Origin: Novosphingobium sp. ERN07
Lineage (GTDB): Bacteria > Pseudomonadota > Alphaproteobacteria > Sphingomonadales > Sphingomonadaceae
Reading direction: 5' to 3'
Assembly (NCBI RefSeq): GCF_012641335.1
Contig: NZ_JABAID010000002.1
Coordinates: 455,189-519,188, forward strand
Length of the DNA: 64,000 bases
Shown here: piece after piece, positions 43,687-52,224 of the stretch
Position numbering within the stretch: the stretch's first letter is position 1
How the letters are laid out: each line of letters starts with the position of its first letter
The notes under the pieces: model-generated
Databases searched by the model: none
Told to the model about the DNA's origin: nothing
The model's input: only the letters and a program-made list of their open reading frames with translations
Program-made: the position numbers and the translations under genes

Positions 43687-44720
43687 CAGTAGAATCCAAT
43701 GGGAACCATCAGCCCGCCGTCCCGCCGCAATCGGTTGGGCCCGCGCGGGATGTTCAGCCCGCTGGCCGCGCCAAGGTTGATATCGTAGACTTCCGCGTAA
43801 TTGCCTACCTGCCGTACGATCTGGTAGGCGAAATCGTCCCGCAGACCCAGCGCGCGGCCGTTGCCCGGCTCTACGCCCAGAAAGCGTCTGATAATCGGAT
43901 CGCGCGACTGACGCTTCGCTTCGACATTGGCCCGAGTGATGCCCAGATGCTCAGCTACGAGCATCGCCTCAATCGAAAACTTTACGATATCGAACCACTG
44001 GTCGTCGCCGTGCCGCACCGCAGGTGTCAGCGGTGCGATATCATCGCTCGCGGGAATGATGGTAAAATGGTGGCTCGGCTTCATCGCACGTAGCGCGACG
44101 AGTGCTGACTGGTCTGTCGCCAGAGCATCACATCGGCCCGCCAGAAACGCCTGCCGGGTGCTCTGCACATTGTCGAAGATCACCGGGTGCAGGACTATCC
44201 GTGTGCGCCGCGCAACGTCGGCAAAGACGATCTCGGTCAATGAGCCGGTCTGCACGCAGACCGTGGCGCCATCCAGATCGCGCAGCGTCTTTGCTCCGCT
44301 TTCCGCACCAATCATGAACGCAGTGTAGTCGTAGTAATTGGGAATGGTGAAATTGATCCCGCCCGCATCACGCTGCAGTGTCCATGTTGTGGTACGAGGT
44401 AGCACGTCGATCTCGCCGGTCAGCAGCGCGGTGATCCGTTGCTGGCCGGTCAGTGGCACAAATTCCGCCTTGTCACGGCTGCCCAGTGCCGCCACCGCAA
44501 TCGCCCGGCAGGTGTCCACGTCCAATCCCCCCCAGTGGCCATGCGCGTCGGGCGCGCTGAAGCCGGTGGTATCCTTGCCCGCGCCGCACCGCACAAACCC
44601 TCGTGCGCGCACTTCCGCGAGCGTTGGGCCGCTTGCAGTTGGCACCGCCGGTCTTTCCGAACAGGCCGACAGCGAAGCGACCAGCCCTGCGAGGGTTAGC
44701 AAGGCGCGAGCAGCCGTCAT
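43686..44720 (-). CDS. aapJ: Amino-acid ABC transporter substrate-binding protein (AapJ type), lipoprotein
   Basis: A 344-residue periplasmic binding protein of the AapJ family. Unlike many free periplasmic AapJ proteins it has a lipobox, VASLSACS, so it is probably a lipoprotein tethered by Cys20. The SBP_bac_3 region begins at VRARGFVRCGAG; ligand-contact-type segments DVLPRTTTWTLQRD and CVQTGSLTE are present. The family binds a broad range of L-amino acids. It overlaps the upstream PLP lyase gene by 4 bases. The C-terminal GRALGLRDDFAYQIVRQVGNY is a family hallmark. Confidence 0.92.
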   Translation of the reverse strand: MTAARALLTLAGLVASLSACSERPAVPTASGPTLAEVRARGFVRCGAGKDTTGFSAPDAHGHWGGLDVDTCRAIAVAALGSRDKAEFVPLTGQQRITALLTGEIDVLPRTTTWTLQRDAGGINFTIPNYYDYTAFMIGAESGAKTLRDLDGATVCVQTGSLTEIVFADVARRTRIVLHPVIFDNVQSTRQAFLAGRCDALATDQSALVALRAMKPSHHFTIIPASDDIAPLTPAVRHGDDQWFDIVKFSIEAMLVAEHLGITRANVEAKRQSRDPIIRRFLGVEPGNGRALGLRDDFAYQIVRQVGNYAEVYDINLGAASGLNIPRGPNRLRRDGGLMVPIGFY

Positions 44721-45874
44721 GAAGCGACCAATCTGTCCAGCAGGTCGAGCAGATCGCAGAGCAGATCATCCTTATCCTCAAGCCCGATGCTGATGCGCAG
44801 CAGTCGCCCGGCAGGATAGCCACCAAGTCGTCCACGCACCGTCATCGGCGCAACAAGGCTGCGCGTTCCGCCCCAGGACGCCCCAATTACGAAGACCTGC
44901 ATGGCTGCCAAAGAGTCGTCAAGCCGGGTGTCCAGCTCTGGACGAAGTGCAACACTGAACACACCGCTGGCCCCCGTCATGTCGCGCTTCCAGAATGCAT
45001 GGCCGGGGCATTCTGGAAGCGCCGGGTGCAGCACCTGCGCTACGGCAGGGTGGGTCCGCAGCGCCTCGGCAATCGCGGTCGAGACTTTGCCGATATGGTT
45101 TATGCGCACGCCCAGCGTCTCGATCCCGCGCAGCACAAGCGCGCAGTCGTCAGGCGAGACGCCGATGCCTAACACTTTGGCCATGGCCCGCAGCCGTACA
45201 TACCAGGTCCGCTCGCACAACGTCACACTGCCAAGCAGCACGTCGGAATGACCGGCGGCATACTTGGTCAGAGCTTCGACGGAGAAATCCATGCCAGCTG
45301 CAAGCGGCTTGAACAGGAGCGGGGTCGCCCAAGTATTGTCGCAGCCGGTCAAGATGCCCCGTCGCCGGGCGACCGTTACGATGGCCGGAAGATCCTCTAC
45401 TTCCATCGTTGCCGACCCGGGGGATTCGGTCCAGATCAGGCGGACGCTATCATCGATGAAAGCCTCTATCCCGGCGCCCGTCAGCGGCGGGTAGATACGG
45501 TGCATGATGCCCTGAGCCGCCAGCACATCAGCGCACAGGGCGCGGACCGGCGGATAGGCGGTATCCGGGATCAGCACGGTGTCCCCGGGCTTCAGCACAG
45601 TCAGGAAAAGCAAGGCGATCGCCGCCTGCCCTGATGGAAGGAGGATCGTGCGTTCGCCCTGCTCCAGCGCGGCAATCTGCGCTTCCAGCACCCGCGTGGT
45701 CGGCGTACCTCCAAGTCCGTAGGCATATCCATCCGGCTCGCGCGCCTGGCGTCGGGTATAGGCATCGGCGCTTGGAAACACGATTGTCGAGGCCCGATGC
45801 GTCGGCACCGAAAGGCTGGAAAAGCCTGTCTGGTCCACCTGCGGGCGATGAACGAGTTGCGTCAGATCCTTCAT
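44717..45874 (-). CDS. Cys/Met-metabolism PLP enzyme (MetC-like cystathionine beta-lyase)
   Basis: A 385-residue trans-sulfuration-family PLP enzyme. PLP Lys204 is in ALTKYAAGHSDV, and the cofactor-phosphate and ring contacts lie in LPSGQAAIAL and DNTWATPLLF. Sequence style fits MetC-type beta-lyases, which release ammonia, pyruvate (through an enamine) and a thiol from cystathionine or related thioethers. The start at 45874 (MKDLTQ) is used. It is the first gene of a seven-gene operon with aapJQMP, a RidA homologue and a Tat-exported PLP enzyme; the aminoacrylate it would produce is the textbook RidA substrate. Confidence 0.88.
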   Translation of the reverse strand: MKDLTQLVHRPQVDQTGFSSLSVPTHRASTIVFPSADAYTRRQAREPDGYAYGLGGTPTTRVLEAQIAALEQGERTILLPSGQAAIALLFLTVLKPGDTVLIPDTAYPPVRALCADVLAAQGIMHRIYPPLTGAGIEAFIDDSVRLIWTESPGSATMEVEDLPAIVTVARRRGILTGCDNTWATPLLFKPLAAGMDFSVEALTKYAAGHSDVLLGSVTLCERTWYVRLRAMAKVLGIGVSPDDCALVLRGIETLGVRINHIGKVSTAIAEALRTHPAVAQVLHPALPECPGHAFWKRDMTGASGVFSVALRPELDTRLDDSLAAMQVFVIGASWGGTRSLVAPMTVRGRLGGYPAGRLLRISIGLEDKDDLLCDLLDLLDRLVAS

Positions 45875-46147
45875 CAATGTCCTCTTGCGTGGCAAGCACA
45901 ATGCCGGGTCCAGACTGAGACCTCAATTGGCGTCTTGTTCGCGGTCCATGCACCTTTGTTATAGGACCGCATACTTCCATAAACGCACGCCTGAATGCCG
46001 AGCCTTGACACGCCGCCCCTGCCAAGCAGCGCCCTATAACATCAGGACATGGAGTCGTGCGCGGCGATCACTTGTAATGCAGCGCGCGTTGGAGTGGTTT
46101 CGCCATCAATGCGGGTGGCCCAGTTAGGCTGCTGTCGGGGAGCCAAT

Positions 46148-48196
46148 ATGAATCGTCACATCCCCTGGATTTTTCTGGCGATCGTCGGAGCATCGTGTCT
46201 TGCAGTGCTGGCAACTTCGCGCGGAGAAGCCGTGAACGCGCTTTGGATTGTGTGCGCGAGCGTCAGCTGCTTCCTGGTCGCATACCGCTATTATGCACTC
46301 TACATCGCGTGCCATGTCATACAGCTCGATCCGAACCGCGCGACGCCTGCCATCTACCGCAGCGACGGCTTGGACTATGTCCCAACCGACCGGCGTGTCC
46401 TCTTTGGCCACCACTTCGCCGCAATTGCAGGCGCAGGCCCGCTGGTGGGGCCGGTACTGGCAGCGCAGATGGGCTATTTGCCAGGAACCTTGTGGATCCT
46501 CTGCGGCGTCGTGCTGGCGGGAGCGGTGCAGGATTTCATGGTGCTGTTCATTTCGATGCGCCGCGATGGCAAGTCGCTGGGCGAACTAGTCCGTCTGGAG
46601 ATGGGCGCTTTGGCCGGCACAATTGCGCTGGCAGGTGCCTTCCTGATCATGGTGATCATCCTGGCGGTGTTGGCCCTGATCGTCGTGCGCGCGTTGGCCG
46701 AAAGCCCTTGGGGCATGTTCACCGTCACTGCCACAATCCCGCTGGCGCTGGCGATGGGGGTCTATACCCGTTGGATCAGGCCGGGCCGGATCGGGGAAGT
46801 CTCGGTTCTGGGCTTGATCGGCCTAATCGCAGCCATCTTCTTCGGGCAGAACGTGGCCGCTTCCGAGGTATGGGGTCCAATTTTCATCTTCACCCCGCAG
46901 ACGCTGTGCTGGATCCTGATCGGCTACGGCGCGCTGGCTTCGGTGCTACCGGTCTGGCTGTTGCTGGCGCCGCGCGATTACCTCTCCACTTTCCTCAAGA
47001 TTGGTGCGATCACCGCGCTCGCTATTGGCATCGTCGTCATGGCACCGCCGCTGCGCATGCCAGCACTGACCCAGTTCGTCGGCGGCGGCGGCCCGGCATG
47101 GTCGGGCGCGTTGTTCCCGTTTCTGTTCATCACCATAGCCTGCGGCGCCGTCTCCGGTTTCCACGCGCTGATCGCCAGCGGCACCACGCCCAAGCTGATC
47201 GCGGCGGAGACCGATGCGCCCTTCATTGGCTACGGGGCAATGCTGATGGAGGCCTTCGTGGCGATCATGGCGCTGGTAGGCGCCTCGATCCTCGATCCGG
47301 GCATCTACTTCGCAATGAACAGCCCCGCTGCCGTGCTCGGTAATGACCCTGTCAGCGCGGCCCATGCCGTGACAGCGATGGGCTTCCCGATCAGCGCCGA
47401 TACGCTGGTCCAGACGGCGCGCGATGTTGGGGAGCACACGATCATCTCACGCACAGGCGGCGCACCGACGCTGGCGGTGGCTATGGCTGAGATTTTCAGC
47501 CACGTCGCTGGCGGAACGGCGATGAAGGCGTTCTGGTATCACTTTGCGATTTTGTTTGAGGCACTGTTCATCCTCACTGCCGTCGATGCGGGCACACGCG
47601 CCGGACGCTTTATGCTGCAAGACCTGATCGGCCTTGCGGTGCCTTCGTTCCGTGCCGGGACCTCTTGGGTTCCGGGCATCGTGGCAACGGGTATTTGTGT
47701 CGCCAGCTGGGGGTTCTTCCTCTATCAGGGCGTAACCGATCCGCTGGGCGGGGTAAACACGCTGTGGCCGGTGTTCGGCATCTCCAACCAGATGCTGGCA
47801 GCAATCGCACTGATGCTTGCCACCGCAGTGCTCTTCCGCATGAAGCGGCAACGCTCCGCCTGGGTGACGGTAATCCCCACCGTGTGGCTACTCATCTGCA
47901 CCCTCACCGCCGGATCATTGAAGTTGCTATCGAGCGATCCCTCAGTCGGCTTCCTGACCCATGCAGCAAAATTCGCCTCCGCCCTCGATCGCGGCGAGGT
48001 GGTGGCACCCGCCAAATCGGTGGCCGACATGCAAGCCATCGTTTTCAACGACCGCATCGATGCGGGGCTGTGCGCAGTTTTCTTGGCGGTGGTCCTGTCA
48101 CTGCTATTCTTCACCATACGCACCTGCCTTGCCGCTTTGCACGACCCGGCGCCCAGCGTGAATGAGAGCCCCAAGCAGATGGTTCCGACCGAATGA
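46148..48196 (+). CDS. cstA: Carbon starvation protein CstA (peptide/pyruvate transporter family)
   Basis: A 682-residue polytopic inner-membrane protein of the CstA family with the N-terminal block YRYYALYIACHVIQLD, DGLDYVPTDRRVLFGHHFAAIAGAGPLVGP (in parts) and many helices. CstA proteins take up peptides or pyruvate. ATG 46148 follows GGGGAG; the frame is open to 46049 without support. It diverges from the PLP lyase operon across 273 bases with no clear -35/-10 boxes. Its TGA overlaps the small YbdD-like gene by 4 bases. Confidence 0.95.
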   Translation: MNRHIPWIFLAIVGASCLAVLATSRGEAVNALWIVCASVSCFLVAYRYYALYIACHVIQLDPNRATPAIYRSDGLDYVPTDRRVLFGHHFAAIAGAGPLVGPVLAAQMGYLPGTLWILCGVVLAGAVQDFMVLFISMRRDGKSLGELVRLEMGALAGTIALAGAFLIMVIILAVLALIVVRALAESPWGMFTVTATIPLALAMGVYTRWIRPGRIGEVSVLGLIGLIAAIFFGQNVAASEVWGPIFIFTPQTLCWILIGYGALASVLPVWLLLAPRDYLSTFLKIGAITALAIGIVVMAPPLRMPALTQFVGGGGPAWSGALFPFLFITIACGAVSGFHALIASGTTPKLIAAETDAPFIGYGAMLMEAFVAIMALVGASILDPGIYFAMNSPAAVLGNDPVSAAHAVTAMGFPISADTLVQTARDVGEHTIISRTGGAPTLAVAMAEIFSHVAGGTAMKAFWYHFAILFEALFILTAVDAGTRAGRFMLQDLIGLAVPSFRAGTSWVPGIVATGICVASWGFFLYQGVTDPLGGVNTLWPVFGISNQMLAAIALMLATAVLFRMKRQRSAWVTVIPTVWLLICTLTAGSLKLLSSDPSVGFLTHAAKFASALDRGEVVAPAKSVADMQAIVFNDRIDAGLCAVFLAVVLSLLFFTIRTCLAALHDPAPSVNESPKQMVPTE

Positions 48197-48363
48197 GAAT
48201 GCTGCACACCATGCTGCGCCTGATGGTTGGACAGCCGCCTTACGAGGCTTATCTCGCCCACATGGCGCAACGCCATCCCAGCACCCAACCGATGAGCCGC
48301 ACCGACTTCTTCCGCAACCGAGAAGAGGCTAGGTACGGCTCAGGCGCTGGAAAGTGCTGTTGA
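48193..48363 (+). CDS. YbdD/YjiX-family small protein
   Basis: A 56-residue protein: MRMLHTMLRLMVGQPPYEAY at the start, then HMAQRHPSTQPMSRTDFFRNRE, characteristic of the YbdD/YjiX (DUF466) family. Such genes follow cstA or btsT almost everywhere and are thought to be needed for the transporter's function. The ATG overlaps the cstA stop by 4 bases. Short length and a two-Cys end (KCC) are the only oddities. Confidence 0.9.
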   Translation: MRMLHTMLRLMVGQPPYEAYLAHMAQRHPSTQPMSRTDFFRNREEARYGSGAGKCC

Positions 48364-48424
48364 AGGTCTCTGACACCGCAGCCGTCGCCCCGCCCGGTTC
48401 CGCCTTTTCCCAAAGATCTGATCC

Positions 48425-49675
48425 ATGCGCCTGAACGCGACCGCTTCCATTCTTGCCGCAATGGTCCTTGGCTTGGCTGCAGGCACTGTTGCCCATTGGT
48501 GGGCAGGTGACAATGCTGCGCGCGCCGATGAGGTGGCAGGTTACTTCAGTCTACTAGCCGACATATTCCTCCACCTGATCAAGATGATCATCGCACCGCT
48601 GGTCTTCTCGACGCTTGTCACGGGCATCGCACATATGGGCGATGGCGCAGCGCTGGGACGGATCGGCGGGCGGGCGCTGGCATGGTTCATTACCGCCAGC
48701 CTGATCTCGCTGACGATCGGGCTTGTGTCCGTCAATTTCTTCGCGCCCGGCGAGGGCCTTGGCCTGGTGCGCTCCGCCACAGATCCTGGCGTGAATGGAC
48801 AGACGCTCAATCTCCGCGAATTCGTGCTGCACGTGTTCCCGACATCAATGGTAGGTTCCATGGCTCAGAACGCGATCTTGCAGATTGTCGTGTTCTCGCT
48901 GTTCGTGGGCGTGGCCCTGCTCGCGATGGGTGAAGAAGGCCGCCCGATTCTGGTCCTGGCGGAAACCCTGACCGGCCTGATGCTGCGGATAACCGGCTAT
49001 GTCATGCGCATTGCCCCGCTGGCTGTGTTCGGCGCGCTTGCAGGTGTAGTGACACGGCAGGGCCTTGGCGTGCTGACAACTTTCGGAATGCTTGTCGGTG
49101 AGTTCTACCTAACGCTGGTGGTGCTGTGGGCGTTGCTGTTTGCGGCAGGCGGGATATTTCTTGGACGGCGGATTTTCACGCTTGCCCGGCACCTACGCGA
49201 GCCGCTGATGATCGCATTTTCAACCGCTTCGTCAGAAGCTGCCTATCCCAGGATGCTTACTCAGCTTGATCGCATTGGCGTGCCTCGACGCATCTATAGC
49301 TTTGTCCTGCCGCTGGGCTACAGCTTCAACCTTGACGGATCGATGATGTACGCAACCTTTGCGACGATCTTCATCGCGCAGGCGTATGGCATCGATCTGC
49401 CCCTCACCAGTCAGATCACCATCCTGCTTGTGCTGATGGTGACGAGCAAAGGCATTGCCGCTGTCCCGCGCGCCAGTCTTGTGGTCGTCGCGGCAACTCT
49501 GGGGCAGTTCGACCTGCCGGTCGAAGGCGTGGCTTTCATTCTCGCGATCGACCATTTCATGGACATGGGGCGCACCGCCACCAACGTGCTGGGCAATGCC
49601 ATCGCTACCTGTGTAGTCTCGCACTGGGAAACCCGACGAGACTTACGCGAAGGCGGGCGGTCCGCACAGGCATAA
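48425..49675 (+). CDS. Dicarboxylate/amino acid:cation symporter (DAACS family)
   Basis: A 416-residue secondary transporter of the DctA/GltP family. It shows the first helices (ASILAAMVLGLAAGTVAHWW), DIFLHLIKMIIAPLVFSTLVTG in parts, the serine-rich re-entrant FSTASSEAAYPRML, and the C-terminal NLDGSMMY and DHFMDMGRTATNVLGNAIA motifs that bind substrate and cation. It would carry glutamate, aspartate or C4-dicarboxylates. It is placed 61 bases after the YbdD gene, extending the amino-acid uptake theme. Confidence 0.94.
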   Translation: MRLNATASILAAMVLGLAAGTVAHWWAGDNAARADEVAGYFSLLADIFLHLIKMIIAPLVFSTLVTGIAHMGDGAALGRIGGRALAWFITASLISLTIGLVSVNFFAPGEGLGLVRSATDPGVNGQTLNLREFVLHVFPTSMVGSMAQNAILQIVVFSLFVGVALLAMGEEGRPILVLAETLTGLMLRITGYVMRIAPLAVFGALAGVVTRQGLGVLTTFGMLVGEFYLTLVVLWALLFAAGGIFLGRRIFTLARHLREPLMIAFSTASSEAAYPRMLTQLDRIGVPRRIYSFVLPLGYSFNLDGSMMYATFATIFIAQAYGIDLPLTSQITILLVLMVTSKGIAAVPRASLVVVAATLGQFDLPVEGVAFILAIDHFMDMGRTATNVLGNAIATCVVSHWETRRDLREGGRSAQA

Positions 49676-49766
49676 CAGAAGTGCATGGACTGAAAAGCGC
49701 TGGTGAATTGTTCGGTACGCAGCCGGTCGTAACATCCTTTTTGACCAAAGCATCGGAGCCACAAGA

Positions 49767-50315
49767 ATGACCGCGTTAAAACCTAATCTAATCGCCCTTA
49801 CTCTCGCCTCTATAACCGCCGCAGCTCCGGCGATGGCGCATCCCGGCCACGCAGATGCCGAACTTCCAGATTCCTATGCGATCTCGACCCCGCAGATCGC
49901 GTTCTACAACACGCCCAACCGAAAACACGTGTTGATCACGAAGGGCGAGGCCAAGACCCTGGGCACGGTCATGGTCGATCTGAAGTCGGCTTCCAACGTG
50001 CTGGTGCAGTTCACCAGCGGCCTTGCATCCGTGGCACCCGAGGGATGCCCATGCTCGGTCCGGGTGTCGATCCAGTTCGACGGACGCGATCCGATAGTCA
50101 TCAAGCGCGTGAACCTTGGCGTTGCCAAGACGATGATCGGCGACAAGTATCAGGTCGATCGCCAGTCTGCAGATGGTTCCTTCGTTCTTCCACTGCCCGC
50201 TGGTCATCACGAGATTTCACTCGTCGCGCAGCGCATAGAGGGCGACAGCGAACTCCTGCATGCCTTCTATCCGAATATTCAGGCACTTGTCTTCCCAGCC
50301 GCGCCGCAAAAATAG
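49767..50315 (+). CDS. Exported protein of unknown function
   Basis: A 182-residue protein with a clear signal peptide (MTALKPNLIALTLASITAAA, cleavage after AMA), then a His/Asp-rich start HPGHADAE. It has one Cys pair (GCPCSV) that could form a disulfide or bind a metal. The rest looks like a single beta-rich domain (VLVQFTSGLASVAPEG; DGSFVLPLPAGHHEISL). I do not recognise a family. It lies 91 bases after the symporter and may share its transcript. Confidence 0.75.
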   Translation: MTALKPNLIALTLASITAAAPAMAHPGHADAELPDSYAISTPQIAFYNTPNRKHVLITKGEAKTLGTVMVDLKSASNVLVQFTSGLASVAPEGCPCSVRVSIQFDGRDPIVIKRVNLGVAKTMIGDKYQVDRQSADGSFVLPLPAGHHEISLVAQRIEGDSELLHAFYPNIQALVFPAAPQK

Positions 50316-50358
50316 TGACGTTTCGTGCTCTTCAATAATCCAGACCTATTGTTCTGTT

Positions 50359-50388
50359 CGAGGTCAAATTCGGCACGAGGTCAAATTC
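50359..50388. repeat. 13-base tandem repeat
   Basis: CGAGGTCAAATTC occurs twice, at 50359-50371 and 50376-50388 (period 17), between the secreted-protein gene and the IS3 derivative. It could be the end of another, lost mobile element. Confidence 0.55.
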
Positions 50389-50415
50389 AGGTTATCGGCG
50401 AGCTTGGACCTGTAC

Positions 50416-50884
50416 TGAATAGCCCCTAGTTTTCTAGATGCCTTCCGCTTTCAAAATTTGCTGCCGTTCGAACTCGACGCGCGACAGCATCCCGTTCCTG
50501 ACCTGCTTGCGGATCGGGTTGTAGAACATCTCGACGTAATCGAACACGTCGTGCCGGGCTTCCTCGCGGGTTTTGTAGGTGCGGCGCCGGATGCGCTCGC
50601 GCTTGAGTGACGAGATGAAGCTCTCCGCGACGGCGTTGTCATGGCAGTTGCCGCGTCGGCTCATCGAGTGCTCAAGATTGTGAGCCCGGATGAACGCAGC
50701 CCAGTCGATGCTGGTGAACTGCGAGCCCTGATCCGCTGCGAAACCTCAGCTAACGGATAACCCCGTTCGGTGATCTGGGCCACCGCATCACGCTTGAACT
50801 CATCGCTGAAATAAGCCTTCCCCATCGTCGCCTCCTGTCCTCAAAATTGGGATCGAAGGCGTCCAGAAATCTAGGGGCTATTCA
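50416..50884 (-). mobile_element. Internally deleted IS3-family element with intact terminal repeats
   Basis: A 469-base unit bounded by perfect 14-base inverted repeats, TGAATAGCCCCTAG at 50416-50429 and its complement at 50871-50884; similarity continues inward (TTTCT at both ends). Between them lie the start of orfA and the end of orfB in minus orientation, with the middle missing. The ends follow the IS3 rule TG...CA. No matching target duplication is visible (GTAC on the left, AAGT on the right), so flanking DNA has probably been rearranged since insertion. Confidence 0.85.
50434..50825 (-). pseudogene. IS3-family transposase orfA/orfB deletion fusion
   Basis: ATG 50825 begins orfA (MGKAYFSDEFKRDAVAQITE), whose frame is joined near 50745 to the 3' part of orfB in another frame (DQGSQFTS, then SRRGNCHDNAVAESFISSLK with the last catalytic Glu, ending QQILKAEGI). 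The first DDE Asp and most of the coding region, roughly 800 bases in a normal IS3, are gone. The product cannot be an active transposase, although a full IS3 relative elsewhere could still act on the ends. Confidence 0.85.
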
Positions 50885-51240
50885 AAGTGATGTTCACCCC
50901 ACTCGCGACGGATGCGCGAATGGCCATCAGTCCTGAGTGGAAGTAGGTGCCATCCCCCATATTCTGGAAAACATGATCTGTGCCGACATAAGGTGCGAGA
51001 CCGACCCAGTTTGTCCCCTCGCCTCCCATATGGGTCGGTGGCAGCGCGATCTCAGGTCGCACGAAGTTGACCATGGTGTGGCAGCCGATGCCGGTCATTG
51101 ACAGGCTACCGTCTGGAACACGCGTCGAGCGGTTGTGTGGGCAGCCCGAAAAGAAATAGGGACTGCGCTTCGGCAAGCCGTCTGCTGCGTCCAAGGGCCT
51201 TGACGCCATCGCTGCCCGTAACTTCACCAGCCGCATCAGC
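50885..51240 (-). pseudogene. Indolepyruvate ferredoxin oxidoreductase remnant
   Basis: The minus-strand frame encodes the TPP-domain core of an indolepyruvate oxidoreductase: PKRSPYFFSGCPHNRST, then MTGIGCHTMV, HMGGEGTNWVG and HVFQNMGDGTYFHSG, ending SGVNITL exactly where the IS3 repeat begins. The expected continuation after GVNIT is absent on the other side of the element. Upstream of 51240 the frame is broken by stops. Perhaps 120 of more than 1100 residues remain, so this is a dead fragment. It shows that an arylpyruvate (tryptophan/phenylalanine) pathway gene once stood here. Confidence 0.82.
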
Positions 51241-51438
51241 GAGCCATTCCGTGTCGATTACGAGCCCTTGCGCCATGCTTACAACCGAGCAGCCGAAGCT
51301 GTTTCCAACAGTCTGAATCGAATGGCCGATGTCGTTGAAGGTTTGCACTTGTCTGCTCCATCCATTTGCACAGGGTCATGGGGCCCGTGCCACTCCCAAG
51401 CAAAACGACTACAGTCAGGATTGCCGGAAGTTTGCATT

Positions 51439-51450
51439 ATTATCGATAAT
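51439..51450. promoter_or_regulatory. ATTATCGATAAT palindrome upstream of gntR
   Basis: A perfect 12-base palindrome 51 bases upstream of the GntR start in an A/T-rich spot. It is a good candidate for an autoregulatory operator of this FCD-type GntR protein. Confidence 0.5.
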
Positions 51451-51501
51451 GTCTTGCATCGTCGCCTATGTGTTGCTATCCAAGAATCGGAGGAAAGCTG
51501 A

Positions 51502-52170
51502 ATGGCAAAGGTCAACGTCGAAGATCTCGTGCGCGATCACATCCTGCGTGGTGTATTCAAGCCAAGTGCGCAGCTGCGCATGGAGGATCTGAAGGAAAGA
51601 TTCGATGTCGGTCATTCGCCGATCCGCGAGGCTTTGTCTCGGCTGGCAGGTGAAGGCCTCGTTCTGGCGGAAACAAACAAGGGGTTTCGTGTTCGGCCAC
51701 TTAGCCGTGCCGACTTGCGCGATATAGCCATTGCACGATGCGCGATCGAGAAGGAAGCTCTGCGTCGATCCATCATCAATGGCGGGGACGATTGGGAATC
51801 CGAGGTTGTTGCCGCGATGCATAACTATCGCAAGAAGGCTGCCAATGCCTTTGAGAGTGCAGACACTCTGGCCGCCTGGGAAAATGCCCACGATCGCCTG
51901 CATTCCGCACTTATATCGGCGTGCGGATCGCCGCGCCTGCTCGACCTGCAACAGCGTTTGCAGGAACAACACACGCGGTATCGACGGCTGATCGTGATCC
52001 CCAATGTCCAGGCCGATGCGCATGGAGACGAACACGAGCGTCTCGTCTCGACAGTACTTGACCGTAATGTCGATGAAGCCGTGGCGATGATGGAGCGCCA
52101 TTTGATGATCACTGTCGATGCACTCGAGGAAGCCGGGTTCTGGGATAAGCAGCCGGGCTCCGAAGCCTGA
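51502..52170 (+). CDS. GntR-family regulator, FCD subfamily
   Basis: A 222-residue FadR/FCD-type regulator. The winged helix is at residues 1-65 (EDLVRDHILRGVFKP; LKERFDVGHSPIREALSRLAGEGLV in parts), and a helical FCD ligand domain has the usual metal/ligand His pattern in its later half (NAHDRLHSALI; DEHERLVSTV). It is the first gene before a tight operon of TonB receptor, FAH hydrolase, cyclase and MFS carrier, so it is probably their repressor, responding to the carboxylate substrate or an intermediate. Confidence 0.9.
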   Translation: MAKVNVEDLVRDHILRGVFKPSAQLRMEDLKERFDVGHSPIREALSRLAGEGLVLAETNKGFRVRPLSRADLRDIAIARCAIEKEALRRSIINGGDDWESEVVAAMHNYRKKAANAFESADTLAAWENAHDRLHSALISACGSPRLLDLQQRLQEQHTRYRRLIVIPNVQADAHGDEHERLVSTVLDRNVDEAVAMMERHLMITVDALEEAGFWDKQPGSEA

Positions 52171-52224
52171 CCCTTTGGATCGCGAAATGGGCCAGCTCAG
52201 TTAAGGGCGGCCCTGAGGGAGGTT

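Noticed and set aside
45902..46147. TTGACA at about 46006 with CTATAA further on as a cstA promoter
   Set aside because: The spacing is about 24 bases, too long for a standard sigma-70-type promoter.
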